DNA from: CAJCJE01 sp036494465
Lineage (GTDB): Bacteria; Actinomycetota; Actinomycetes; Mycobacteriales; Pseudonocardiaceae
Assembly: GCA_036494465.1 (NCBI GenBank)
Contig: DASXOJ010000301.1
Span: 1 to 64,000, forward strand
DNA length: 64,000 nt
Direction of reading: 5' to 3'
A program made the position numbers and the translations under genes. Within the stretch, counting starts at the first letter, position 1. Each line of letters begins with the position of its first letter. Positions 1 to 7,802 of the stretch are shown one piece after another. The notes beneath the pieces are model-generated. The model worked only from the letters and a program-made list of their open reading frames with translations, did not search any database and had not been told where the DNA came from.

Positions 1-105
1 GCCGTCAGCGTGGAGGACGAGGAAGACATGGACGCGGTGCTGGATCGTCTGCGTGCGGCCCGCCGCGCCGTCGCTCGTCGTCGACGAAACTCCGCGGAGA
101 TGTGA
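1..105 (+). CDS. C-terminal end of an unrecognised protein (partial)
   Basis: An open frame runs from the left edge to a TGA at 103-105. The 34 visible residues begin with an acidic stretch (VEDEEDMDAV) and end in a strongly basic tail (RAARRAVARRRRNSAEM). No domain is recognisable and most of the gene lies outside the window. The same DNA is open on the opposite strand, so the assignment rests mainly on the stop position. Confidence 0.35.
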   Translation, partial: AVSVEDEEDMDAVLDRLRAARRAVARRRRNSAEM

Positions 106-324
106 CGGGATCTCTGGATGTTTGTCGCTCTCCTCGACACCTGCGTTCTGTGGCCAAACCTGAACGCGCTGGAAGGCGAGCTGGCGCTGGCCGGGTTCCG
201 TGCCGATGACGACCCAGTCCGGACTGTCCTCGTTGATCCGCATGCCCAGTGCCTCGGCGTAGAACGCGGCGAGGGCGCGCGGGTCGGGGCAGTCGAACAC
301 TGTCTTCTCCAGGCGACCGATCAT
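1..324 (-). pseudogene. VOC/glyoxalase-family protein, N-terminal fragment
   Basis: From an ATG at 322-324 the minus strand encodes MIGRLEKTVFDCPDPRALAA followed by FYAEALGMRI and WVVIGTEPGQRQLAFQRV. This is the typical first half (about 50 residues) of an actinobacterial VOC (vicinal oxygen chelate) protein. After about position 175 the expected second half, with the usual QQMHLDV metal-site strand, is absent. The frame continues open to the left edge as an unrelated Ser/Thr/His-rich sequence, and the other two minus frames do not supply the missing half. I read it as a truncated gene. A divergent family member continuing off the window is possible. It lies 24 bases beyond the 3' end of a tRNA gene, a common place for integration scars. 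Confidence 0.5.
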
Positions 325-348
325 GCCTGGATTCTGACAGCAACGGGG

Positions 349-422
349 TGGAGGCCAAGACCGGATTCGAACCGGCGTGAGCCGCTTTGCAGGCGGGTCC
401 CTAACCACTCGGGCACTTGGCC
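349..422 (-). tRNA. tRNA-Cys (GCA)
   Basis: The minus strand folds as a complete cloverleaf. The acceptor stem is GGCCAAG/CTTGGCC. The anticodon loop is CTGCAAA with anticodon GCA, and the T arm is GCCGG-TTCGAAT-CCGGT. The discriminator base is U73, the identity base expected for tRNA-Cys. CCA is encoded at 349-351. The anticodon stem has one mismatch at its outermost pair. The gene reads toward the truncated VOC gene. Confidence 0.93.
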
Positions 423-454
423 ATGAATTCAATAAATGGGCATGATGAAAAGAA

Positions 455-477
455 GAAAGCCGCCTGATTCGGCTTTC
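455..477. terminator. hairpin upstream of tRNA-Cys, possible terminator
   Basis: GAAAGCCG (455-462) and CGGCTTTC (470-477) form a perfect 8-bp stem with a 7-base loop in an AT-richer patch. There is no long T-run on either strand. It could end transcription arriving on the minus strand before the tRNA promoter. Confidence 0.4.
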
Positions 478-954
478 CCGAACGGCGGCTCACTCCGGAG
501 ATCAGTATGCGATCACGGCGGTGAGCCCTGGTCAGCGCGACAACAGCAACAACAGCGACAACACTGACAGTCGGAGTACGTGCGACAACACCGCACCGCC
601 CCGTTCGTCAACGCGATCGCCAGCATGACCATTCCTCTCGCTATTTCCTGCACACCACAATGCCGCCACGCCCCGAATTCGTCAAGCGTGTTCGGCAGAT
701 CTCAAATATTGGTCGGGGTCGCGCCCGGGGAAGCTGAGCGCGACCGACAACGGGATCAAGGACGCACACTGCCCCAACTGTCCGGTAGGGGCCGATCTTC
801 ACCAGTTCTCGTCGCGCATGACGCTCACCTCCTCCGATAGGAAGGTGGGCCGCGCCCCTGACGGAGCGCGCACGATCATTGTCGCCCGGTTGGCGGTCGA
901 ATATTGGCTCCGTGCGATTACCGTGATGAGAACAGGTGTGCACAGGTGACCCAG
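478..954. other. intergenic region, no confident gene; possible minus-strand micro-ORFs
   Basis: No recognisable protein is encoded here. A low-complexity run of CAACAGC/CGACAAC units covers about 540-590. On the minus strand a strong ribosome site (GGAGGAGG, about 828-835) precedes a six-codon ORF, MRDENW, at 799-819. Its stop overlaps a GTG that opens a 53-codon ORF (641-802) with no recognisable domain. The pair looks like a leader peptide plus small ORF, but codon-level evidence is weak. Confidence 0.3.
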
Positions 955-2379
955 ATGAACCGACACGGCCGCGAGGGCGGGAAACCGGTGGATGGGATAA
1001 CGGGCGACGAGGGAGCAGTCCCCCGGCAGCGCGGCAGCGCCCATGCGAGCGACAGTGCCCACGACGGCGGCGGTGCCCGCGAGGAGGGGACGAGCCCTCG
1101 GCACGCGGACGGCGTGCACAGACCCGTGGGTTCGCTGCGCGGGTGGGAACTGTGGTCCATGCCGCGTCAGGTGATCGGCTTCGTGCTCGGCATCGAGTCG
1201 ATCGCGGTGGTGCTCATCGTCGTGACAGGGCTGCACCCTGCGGTGTCCCATACCGACTGGATCCGCTTCGCGGTGCTGGCCGTCTGTGCGATCGTCCACA
1301 TCGACCTTTCCCGTGGCGTGGACAAGGTCCGGCAGCTCACCTCCGGCGCCGCGCCCTGGCTGGACACCAAAACGGTGTGGTCGTTCGCGGCCGTGATGAT
1401 CTTCCCGGTATCCCTGGCCTTCGCCATGGTGGTGCTGACCCACGTGTGGGCGTGGGTTCGGGTATGGCGAGGTCGTCGACCTCTTTATCGCTGGGTCTTC
1501 ACCACCGCCTCGATCGTGATCGCCACTGAGATGGCCGCCATCGTATTGGCGGCGGGGCCCGGTGCCCATCCAGGTGTACCCACTACGGTCGTGTCACTCG
1601 CGGTAGTCATCGCGGCGGCCGGGCTGCGCTGGTTCATCAACTACGCACTGGTGATCGCCGCGATCCTGATCTCGTCACCGAACGCGCGCGCGGCACAGGT
1701 CTTCCACAACATCAGCGAGCGCATCATCGAGGTCGGCTCGGTCGGCCTGGGCATCGCCGCAGCGGGCATCGTCGTCTACAACCCGATCCTGCTGGTCGGC
1801 ATCGTGATGGGCCTGATCGCCATGCACCGGGCCATTCTGCTCCCGCAGTACCGCAAGGCCGCGTGCACCGACCCGAAGACCGGCCTGCACACCGGCGCCT
1901 GGTGGCACGAGATCGCCGGACGCGCGCTGGAGAAGGCGATCGCCGCCGAGGCCAACTTCGCGGTGCTCATGCTCGACCTCGACCGCCTCAAGCAGGTCAA
2001 CGACAAAAACGGCCACCTGGCGGGCGATACCGTGCTGCAGAAAGTCGCGCAGAGCGTCAGCGCCGAAGTGGGCGCGGGTATCGAATTCGGCCGCTGGGGC
2101 GGCGACGAATTCGTGGCGTTCGTGCCGGACGCGGGACCGAGCACCGTGGTCGCGGTCGCCGAGCGGCTGCGCCGGTGCATCAACTCCCTGCACGTCGACG
2201 TCGTCACCAATGACGGCCCCGCGATCGTCACCGGGTTGACGGTCTCCATTGGCATCTCGGCCTATCCGAGCTCCGGCGCGCAGGGCCTCGACGGTTTGCT
2301 TCTTGCGGCCGACGCAGCCCTCTATCGGGCCAAGACACAGGGCCGTGACCAGATATGTGTCGCTCCGGTGCCCGCCTGA
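955..2379 (+). CDS. membrane-anchored diguanylate cyclase (GGDEF)
   Basis: This predicted membrane enzyme would make cyclic di-GMP from two GTP. The N-terminal region up to about residue 60 is hydrophilic and basic. Several hydrophobic helices follow (about residues 60-290, for example GFVLGIESIAVVLIVVTG and AGIVVYNPILLVGIVMGLIA). The C-terminal third is a GGDEF domain (about 305-470). The active-site signature GRWGGDEF is intact near residue 385, as is the DLDRLKQVND metal/substrate motif. No EAL domain follows. I place the start at ATG 955; an in-frame TTG at 904 and GTG at 946 are alternatives. Known GGDEF family logic makes the membrane part a sensor, but its ligand is unknown. Confidence 0.88.
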   Translation: MNRHGREGGKPVDGITGDEGAVPRQRGSAHASDSAHDGGGAREEGTSPRHADGVHRPVGSLRGWELWSMPRQVIGFVLGIESIAVVLIVVTGLHPAVSHTDWIRFAVLAVCAIVHIDLSRGVDKVRQLTSGAAPWLDTKTVWSFAAVMIFPVSLAFAMVVLTHVWAWVRVWRGRRPLYRWVFTTASIVIATEMAAIVLAAGPGAHPGVPTTVVSLAVVIAAAGLRWFINYALVIAAILISSPNARAAQVFHNISERIIEVGSVGLGIAAAGIVVYNPILLVGIVMGLIAMHRAILLPQYRKAACTDPKTGLHTGAWWHEIAGRALEKAIAAEANFAVLMLDLDRLKQVNDKNGHLAGDTVLQKVAQSVSAEVGAGIEFGRWGGDEFVAFVPDAGPSTVVAVAERLRRCINSLHVDVVTNDGPAIVTGLTVSIGISAYPSSGAQGLDGLLLAADAALYRAKTQGRDQICVAPVPA

Positions 2380-2539
2380 GTATGCTTACTGAGGAATTCT
2401 CAGCGGCGCCCAATGTGGAATCGTGTCAGTGCCGGAAAGCGAAACCGTTTTCCCGTTAGGGGTAATTTCCAGGGAATGCCTTCGGGTTGTCGTGCGGTCG
2501 TTCTATATTCCGCCGTGCGAAGATGATCAGGAGGTCCCC

Positions 2540-3409
2540 ATGATCGAAGGACGGTCGACCGTGCGCAGCCGCGAGGTCGGCTATGCCCTGCGAATGGCTA
2601 TGGAGCGCGCCAACTTCAGCGGCAAAAGACTCGCCGAACAACTGGGCTGGTCCGAATCCCGGATGTCGCGAGTCCTCACCGGACGACTCGAAACGACCGA
2701 GGTCGAGGTGTCGGCGATCCTCGCGCTGGTCGGCGTCACCGGTGAACGGCGCGAACAACTCCTCCGCATGACCAGGGAACAGGACGCGCTGGGCTGGCTG
2801 CCCTCGGAACAGTCCCGCGCGCTCGGCGAACACCAGCGCAAAGCCGCGCGTATCAGCGATTTCCACTCGGCGTTCGTGCCCAACCTGCTGCAAACCGAGA
2901 ACTACGCGCGCTCGATCGTCTCGCGCATGGTCAACGTGCCGTTCGACAGCATCGAGGAACACGTGTCCGCGCGCATCGCCGACCAGGTGGTGTTCACCAG
3001 GGAACGATCGCCGCAGTGCGCCTTCTACATCCACGAGCTCGCGCTGCACCTGCCCATCGGCGGCTACGCGGTGATGTCCGAACAACTGCACCACCTGCTG
3101 CGGATGAGCGTGCGCTCCTACATCAAGGTCCGCATCATCCCCGCCGCCGTCGGCGCGCACGCGGCCCTGGCCGGCTCGTGCACACTGATGGAGTTCGCCG
3201 ATTTCGAACCGGTCGTCTACCTCGACGAGGAGGTCGGCGGCCATTTCCTGGAAGAGCCGGAAGAAATCTCCGCCTACCAACGAGTCTTCGCCGGACTCGC
3301 CGCGATCGCGCTCGACGAGTCCACCTCCAAGAAAGCCATCGCGACGTTGGCCGAGGAGCACTACGACGTGCTGAAGGAAGAAGACGAACTCCTCGCCGAG
3401 GACGACTGA
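2540..3409 (+). CDS. XRE-family regulator with DUF5753 domain
   Basis: This 289-residue protein has an N-terminal helix-turn-helix (about residues 15-70; AEQLGWSESRMSRVLTGRLE) and a C-terminal DUF5753 domain (about 100-280; VPNLLQTENYARSI, YLDEEVGGHFLEEP). That architecture is common in actinomycete developmental and antibiotic regulators of the WhiJ/AbaA type. The start is ATG 2540 because AGGAGG lies seven bases upstream; the frame is open further 5' but without such a site. The usual DUF397 partner is not adjacent. It ends 7 bases from the convergent ABC transporter operon. The target genes cannot be told from the sequence. Confidence 0.85.
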   Translation: MIEGRSTVRSREVGYALRMAMERANFSGKRLAEQLGWSESRMSRVLTGRLETTEVEVSAILALVGVTGERREQLLRMTREQDALGWLPSEQSRALGEHQRKAARISDFHSAFVPNLLQTENYARSIVSRMVNVPFDSIEEHVSARIADQVVFTRERSPQCAFYIHELALHLPIGGYAVMSEQLHHLLRMSVRSYIKVRIIPAAVGAHAALAGSCTLMEFADFEPVVYLDEEVGGHFLEEPEEISAYQRVFAGLAAIALDESTSKKAIATLAEEHYDVLKEEDELLAEDD

Positions 3410-3416
3410 GGCTTCG

Positions 3417-4484
3417 TCAGGTGATCAGTGTGCCGGAGTCGGCGTCGAACAGGAGGATGCGGCCGGGTTCGGGGAGGGCGGTGAGGGTGTCGCCGACCGA
3501 GGGCTCGTCCGCTTCGTGCACGGTGACGCCGAGTTGGATGCCGTCCTGGCAGTCCAGGATGACCAGCGCGGTCACGCCCAGGTTCTCCACGATCGACACC
3601 TTGCCGGTGATCCCGTCAGCGTCCTCCACCGGGCGCAGGGTCAGGTATTCGGGGCGGATGCCGAGTGTGATCGGGCCGTCGACCCGGTTCAGGCCGAGCG
3701 GGAGCGGCAGGCGAGCGCCCACTGCCTGGATATGACCGGATTTGACCATGCCGTCGAGCAGGTTCATCGGGGTGGAGCCGATGAAGTTGGCGACGAACGT
3801 GTCGGCGGGGCGCTGGAAGACTTCGCGCGGGGTGCCGAGCTGGCGCAGGTGACCGGATTCGAGCACGGCGATCCGGTCGGCGAGCGCCAGCGCCTCGGCT
3901 TGGTCGTGGGTGACGAAGACGGTGGTCAGCTTGAGTTCGCGTTGCAGGCGCTTGAGGAACGTGCGCGCTTCCAGGCGTAGCCGGGCATCCAGGTTGGACA
4001 GTGGCTCGTCGAGCAGCAGGACGTCGGCGTTCATGGCGATGGCGCGGGCGAGGGCGACGCGTTGCTGCTGGCCGCCGGAGAGCTGGCCGGGGCGCCGGTC
4101 CAGGTACTGGGCGAGGCTGAGCTCGGCGCTGGTCTCCTCGGCGACCGTGCGGCGTTTTTCGCGTGACTCGTGACGGACGCGCAGCGGGTAGGCGATGTTC
4201 TCGGCGACGGTCATGTGCGGGAACAGGGCGTAGTCCTGGAAGACCATGGCCACGTTGCGCTTGCCCGGTTCGAGCCGGGTGACGTCGCGGTCGCCGATGC
4301 CGACCGTGCCCTCGCTGGCCTGTTCGAGCCCGGCGATCGTGCGCAGCAGGGTCGTCTTGCCGCAGCCGGACGGGCCGAGCAGCGCGAAGAACTCGCCGTC
4401 GTTGATGTGCAGGTCGAGCCCGTCCACCGCGCGCACCCCGTTCGGGTACACGGTGGACAGCGCCGCGACGTCGATACCGGCCAT
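3417..4484 (-). CDS. carbohydrate ABC importer, ATP-binding subunit (MalK/UgpC type)
   Basis: This 355-residue ATPase powers the adjacent sugar importer. Walker A GPSGCGKTT (about residues 38-46), signature LSGGQQQR, Walker B LLLDEPLSNLDA and the H-loop VTHDQAEA are all present. A C-terminal TOBE-type beta domain follows (TLGIRPEYLTLRP), as in MalK, UgpC and PotA proteins. The ATG at 4484 overlaps the TGA of the permease gene in an ATGA junction, so translation is probably coupled. It is the last gene of the leftward operon and meets the XRE gene tail to tail. The substrate is inferred only from context (alpha-mannosides or other glycans). Confidence 0.92.
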   Translation of the reverse strand: MAGIDVAALSTVYPNGVRAVDGLDLHINDGEFFALLGPSGCGKTTLLRTIAGLEQASEGTVGIGDRDVTRLEPGKRNVAMVFQDYALFPHMTVAENIAYPLRVRHESREKRRTVAEETSAELSLAQYLDRRPGQLSGGQQQRVALARAIAMNADVLLLDEPLSNLDARLRLEARTFLKRLQRELKLTTVFVTHDQAEALALADRIAVLESGHLRQLGTPREVFQRPADTFVANFIGSTPMNLLDGMVKSGHIQAVGARLPLPLGLNRVDGPITLGIRPEYLTLRPVEDADGITGKVSIVENLGVTALVILDCQDGIQLGVTVHEADEPSVGDTLTALPEPGRILLFDADSGTLIT

Positions 4485-5368
4485 CAGCCTTTGATCCCTC
4501 CATGGAAGCGGAAGCCGTATCGCCGGTTCACCAGCAGGTAGAGCACGACAACCGGGATCGAGTACAGCAGCGAGAACACCGGCAGACTGCTCAGGTCGAC
4601 GCCGCCGCCCTCGTTCTGCAACGTGTGGATGATGACCGCCGCCGGTTGTTTCCCGGTGTCCTGCAACAACAGGAACGGCAGCAGGAAGTTGCCCCACGCC
4701 TGGATGAACGACCAGACCAGGATCGTCGCCAGTCCGGGCCGCGCGATCGGCAGCACGATGTGGGTGAGCACCTGGCGCGGGGACGCGCCGAACACCCGGG
4801 CCGACTCCTCGTAGGAGCGCGGCACGCCGTCCATGAAGTCCTTGAGCATGAAGATCGCCGCGGGCAGCAGGCCACCGGAGAGCACGACGGACGTGCCCAG
4901 GATCGAGTTGATCAGGCCTAGTTCGTACATCATCAGGTAGATCGGCACCATGGCCGCCGTGCCGGTAACCACGCTGGAGAGCAGCAGCAGGACGTAGAGC
5001 AGCGCGTCGCGACCGGGGATGCGCACGCGCGAGAGCACATACGCGGCCAGCGCGGCGAGCACGATGGTGATCAGGGTGGCGGCGCCGCACAGCAGCAGCG
5101 AGTTCAGGATCGACGGGACCAGGTTCGGATTGCGGAACGTGGTCGCGAAGTTGTGCAACGTCCACTGTGGCCAGTGGGCGGCGAGGCCCGGGTTCTTGTC
5201 GAACGGCTCGGACGCGAGCCAGAGCATCGGCACCGCGAAGAACACCATGATGACCGCGATCAGCACGTAGAACCCGATCCGGCCGACCAGCCAGCGCGGG
5301 CCGAAGGTGACCGGTTTCGGCGCCTTCGCAACGGGAGCGGTGCCGGTGACCGGCGGAGACACCGTCAT
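4484..5368 (-). CDS. carbohydrate ABC importer, permease 2 (MalG type)
   Basis: This is a 294-residue inner-membrane permease. It has about six membrane segments after a Pro/Ala-rich cytoplasmic N-terminus, for example GFYVLIAVIMVFFAVPMLWL. The EAA loop that contacts the ATPase is visible as SYEESARVFGASPRQVLTHI-VLP. The ATG at 5368 overlaps the end of the upstream permease gene by four bases, and its stop overlaps the ATPase start. Position and sequence match the MalG/UgpE half of a CUT1-type importer. Confidence 0.9.
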   Translation of the reverse strand: MTVSPPVTGTAPVAKAPKPVTFGPRWLVGRIGFYVLIAVIMVFFAVPMLWLASEPFDKNPGLAAHWPQWTLHNFATTFRNPNLVPSILNSLLLCGAATLITIVLAALAAYVLSRVRIPGRDALLYVLLLLSSVVTGTAAMVPIYLMMYELGLINSILGTSVVLSGGLLPAAIFMLKDFMDGVPRSYEESARVFGASPRQVLTHIVLPIARPGLATILVWSFIQAWGNFLLPFLLLQDTGKQPAAVIIHTLQNEGGGVDLSSLPVFSLLYSIPVVVLYLLVNRRYGFRFHGGIKG

Positions 5369-6267
5369 GTGCGCCTCCGCAACAGCCGCAGGTAGGCCAG
5401 GGCGATGATCAGGTTGACCAGGAGCAGCAGCACCGAGATCGCGGACGCGTAGCCGAACTGGCTGGAGTTGAGCGCCTGGTCGTAGATGAACACCGGCAGC
5501 ACCTCGGACGCGTGGTTCGGGCCGCCCGCCGTGAGCAGGTAGGGCGAGAAGTCGTTCGCGGTCCACAGCGTGATGAGCAGCGTGTTGGTCAGCACGTGCC
5601 CTCGGATGTGCGGCAACACCACGTCCCTGACCAGCCGCCAGCCGCGCGCACCGGACAGCCGCGCGATCTCCAGCTGGGTCGGCGGGACGGTGGAGAGGGC
5701 GGAACCGTAGAGCATCATCGAGAACGCGGTGCCACGCCAGGTGTTGAAGAAGATCAGCGACAGCATCGGGTACTGGATCAGCCAGGCCGTCGCGTGGTTG
5801 GCCAGGAGCGCGTTCAACGTGCCCGAGTTGCGGTCGAGCAGGGCGAACCAGAGAAAAGCCACGACGGTGCCGGGCAGGATCCAGGCGAGCAGGATCAGGC
5901 CCTGCACGATGCTGCGCAGCACGCGCGGAGTGGATCGCATCAGCCAGGCGAGCAGGAAACCCAGCAGGTTCTGGCCGATCACGGCCGAACCGCCGACGTA
6001 GACGATGGTCAGCAGGAGCGAGTTGCGGAACTGCGGGTCGGAGAGCGCGTTGGTGACGTTGCCCAGGCCGACGAACTGCGGGTTGATCGAGTTCGGGCCG
6101 GTCAGCTCGAAGTTGGTCGACCCGATGTAGATCGTCCAGAGCGCGGGGAAGACCAGGAACACCGCGATGATGATGATCGCGGGCGCCAGGAAGGCCAGCG
6201 CGCGCGGCACGCCGAGCCCTGCGACGTCGATGCGCCGCAACCGCGTGGGTGCCTCAGTTGTTGACAA
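5365..6267 (-). CDS. carbohydrate ABC importer, permease 1 (MalF type)
   Basis: This 300-residue permease has about six membrane helices, beginning ALAFLAPAIIIIAVFLVFPALW. Its EAA-like loop reads LEIARLSGARGWRLVRDVVLP. The longest frame starts at a TTG (6265-6267) lying inside the last codons of the binding-protein gene, a 14-base overlap. A GTG about 20 codons further in is an alternative start. No strong ribosome site precedes the TTG, consistent with translational coupling to the upstream gene. It forms the transmembrane pair with the next gene. Confidence 0.88.
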   Translation of the reverse strand: MSTTEAPTRLRRIDVAGLGVPRALAFLAPAIIIIAVFLVFPALWTIYIGSTNFELTGPNSINPQFVGLGNVTNALSDPQFRNSLLLTIVYVGGSAVIGQNLLGFLLAWLMRSTPRVLRSIVQGLILLAWILPGTVVAFLWFALLDRNSGTLNALLANHATAWLIQYPMLSLIFFNTWRGTAFSMMLYGSALSTVPPTQLEIARLSGARGWRLVRDVVLPHIRGHVLTNTLLITLWTANDFSPYLLTAGGPNHASEVLPVFIYDQALNSSQFGYASAISVLLLLVNLIIALAYLRLLRRRT

Positions 6268-7678
6268 CGTTGGCCTGACCGACGGCCTTGGCCAGCGAGC
6301 TCGCGTAGGTCGACGCGGCGTCGGTGGGCGGCTTACCGCTGATCACGTCGGCGGTGGCCTGTTGCACGATCGCCGAGACCTGCGTGTAGTCGCCTTCGGA
6401 CGGTCGATAGTGGGTGACCGGGATGGCCTTGGTTGAGATGAACTTCAGCAGCGGGTCGCCCGCCAGCAGTTTGCTGTCCACCGTGGTGTTGCCGATGATC
6501 TGGGTGGCGCCGCCGAGGTAGGTGTTCTCGTAGACCTCGATGGCGGGCGCGGAGGCCATGAAGGTCAGCAGGTCCCACGCCTGCTGCGGGTACTTGGTGT
6601 GCGGGTTGATCACCCGGACGCCGCCACCGGAGTAGCTGACGAAGCTCTGCCCGCCGACCCCGCTGCCCGGGTTCTGCGCCGGGATCAACGCATAGCCGAC
6701 CGCCGAGTTCCGGTCGGCCATCTTGTCGTTGCCGACGGTCGGGGAGAGGATCGAGCGCCACATGTAGTCGCTCTCCGAGTAGATGCCGATCTTGTTCGCG
6801 GCGAACTCGGCGAAGGACTGGTCGCGGCCCTGGGCTTCCTCGTCGAGCACCGGATCGGCCAGGCCCTGACTGAAGATCTGCTGGTAGAAGCCGAGCGCGG
6901 CGCGCATGGCTGCCGTGTTGCCCTGCCACTTGCCGTTGCTGTAGAGCAGTTGGCCCGCTCCGGCGAGCATTGGCAGGAAGCCGTTGACCGTGGTGGTCTC
7001 GGCCATCGCGGTGCCGCCGTCGACCTGGATCGGCGTGACCCCGGGCAGCTTCTTCAGCGCCTGCGCGGCTGAGATGATGTCCGCCCAGCTCTTGGGCTGC
7101 CAGTCGGCGGGCAGACCGGCCTGGGCGAAGAGGTTCTTGTTGTAGTACAGGACCCGGCCGTCGGTGCCGATCGGCAGACCGTAAGCCTGGTTCTTGTACT
7201 CCTCCAGCTGCTGCACCGACTTCGAGATCTGCTTCCAGCCGGACCAGCCGCTGACCTCGCTCTGACCGACCACCGCGCCAAGCGGCTTGATGAACCCGCT
7301 CTCCGCGTAGTCGCCGACCTGGGTGCCGTCGATCTCCAGGAGGTCGCCACCGCCGCCGGTGCGCAGGGCGAGCACCTGCTTCTGTTGGTAGCTGCCGTCG
7401 TCCGAGCCGTCACCGTTGAACGTGACGTGCACGGTGACACCCTTGGCCTTCTCCAGCTGCGTGAACGCCGGAATCACGTACTGGGTGATCCAGCGCGCGC
7501 CCGAATCGTTCTTGCCGCCCACGATGGAGTTGGACGAAATGCTCAGCGTGACGTCTTTCGCGTTCGAGTTGAGCTGGGTGTCGGTGTTGCCGCTGCTGGC
7601 CGGGGACTGCCCGATGCAGCCGGTCAGCACCAGGCATCCGGCGACGCCAACGGTCAGCAGTCCGGTGCGGATTCTCAT
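6254..7678 (-). CDS. carbohydrate ABC importer, solute-binding lipoprotein
   Basis: This is a 474-residue extracellular binding protein. It has an N-terminal signal peptide with lipobox LVLTGC, so it is anchored as a lipoprotein through Cys about 20. The body matches family 1 sugar-binding proteins (GGGGDLLEIDGTQVGDYAESG; LPIGTDGRVLYYNKNLFAQAG). The start is the ATG at 7678. It opens the transporter operon. A large palindrome with a promoter-like sequence lies 71-108 bases upstream, so this gene and the three after it are probably controlled separately from the mannosidase gene. Confidence 0.9.
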   Translation of the reverse strand: MRIRTGLLTVGVAGCLVLTGCIGQSPASSGNTDTQLNSNAKDVTLSISSNSIVGGKNDSGARWITQYVIPAFTQLEKAKGVTVHVTFNGDGSDDGSYQQKQVLALRTGGGGDLLEIDGTQVGDYAESGFIKPLGAVVGQSEVSGWSGWKQISKSVQQLEEYKNQAYGLPIGTDGRVLYYNKNLFAQAGLPADWQPKSWADIISAAQALKKLPGVTPIQVDGGTAMAETTTVNGFLPMLAGAGQLLYSNGKWQGNTAAMRAALGFYQQIFSQGLADPVLDEEAQGRDQSFAEFAANKIGIYSESDYMWRSILSPTVGNDKMADRNSAVGYALIPAQNPGSGVGGQSFVSYSGGGVRVINPHTKYPQQAWDLLTFMASAPAIEVYENTYLGGATQIIGNTTVDSKLLAGDPLLKFISTKAIPVTHYRPSEGDYTQVSAIVQQATADVISGKPPTDAASTYASSLAKAVGQANVVNN

Positions 7679-7725
7679 CGTTGAGCCCCGTATCTGGTGG
7701 GAAAGTAACGGACGGCGCACGGGCC

Positions 7726-7786
7726 ATCTTGCAGCCATCCACTCAACTTGACAAGGTGACAAACGCGTCCGTTTGTCACCTTGTCA
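7726..7786 (-). promoter_or_regulatory. perfect 16-bp-arm palindrome overlapping a promoter (probable operator)
   Basis: TGACAAGGTGACAAAC (7749-7764) and GTTTGTCACCTTGTCA (7771-7786) are exact inverted repeats around a 6-base centre. Read on the minus strand, TTGTCA at the inner end of the left arm is followed, after 17 bases, by CAAGAT, a good -35/-10 pair pointing at the binding-protein gene. Overlap with the -35 box favours an operator for a dimeric repressor of sugar uptake. There is no T-run, but a Rho-independent terminator for the mannosidase gene is the alternative. Confidence 0.6.
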
Positions 7787-7802
7787 GCTGCCCGCTACCT
7801 GA

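Noticed and set aside
118..426. Plus-strand ORF of 102 codons over the VOC fragment and tRNA
   Set aside because: It runs through the complete tRNA-Cys gene and lacks a ribosome site.
540..590. CAACAGC/CGACAAC short repeats, considered as a CRISPR or VNTR
   Set aside because: Units are irregular and only a few bases long, with no spacer structure; it is low-complexity sequence.
2388..2406. CTGAG-GAATT-CTCAG dyad after the diguanylate cyclase gene
   Set aside because: Only 5-bp arms and no T-run; too weak to list as a terminator.
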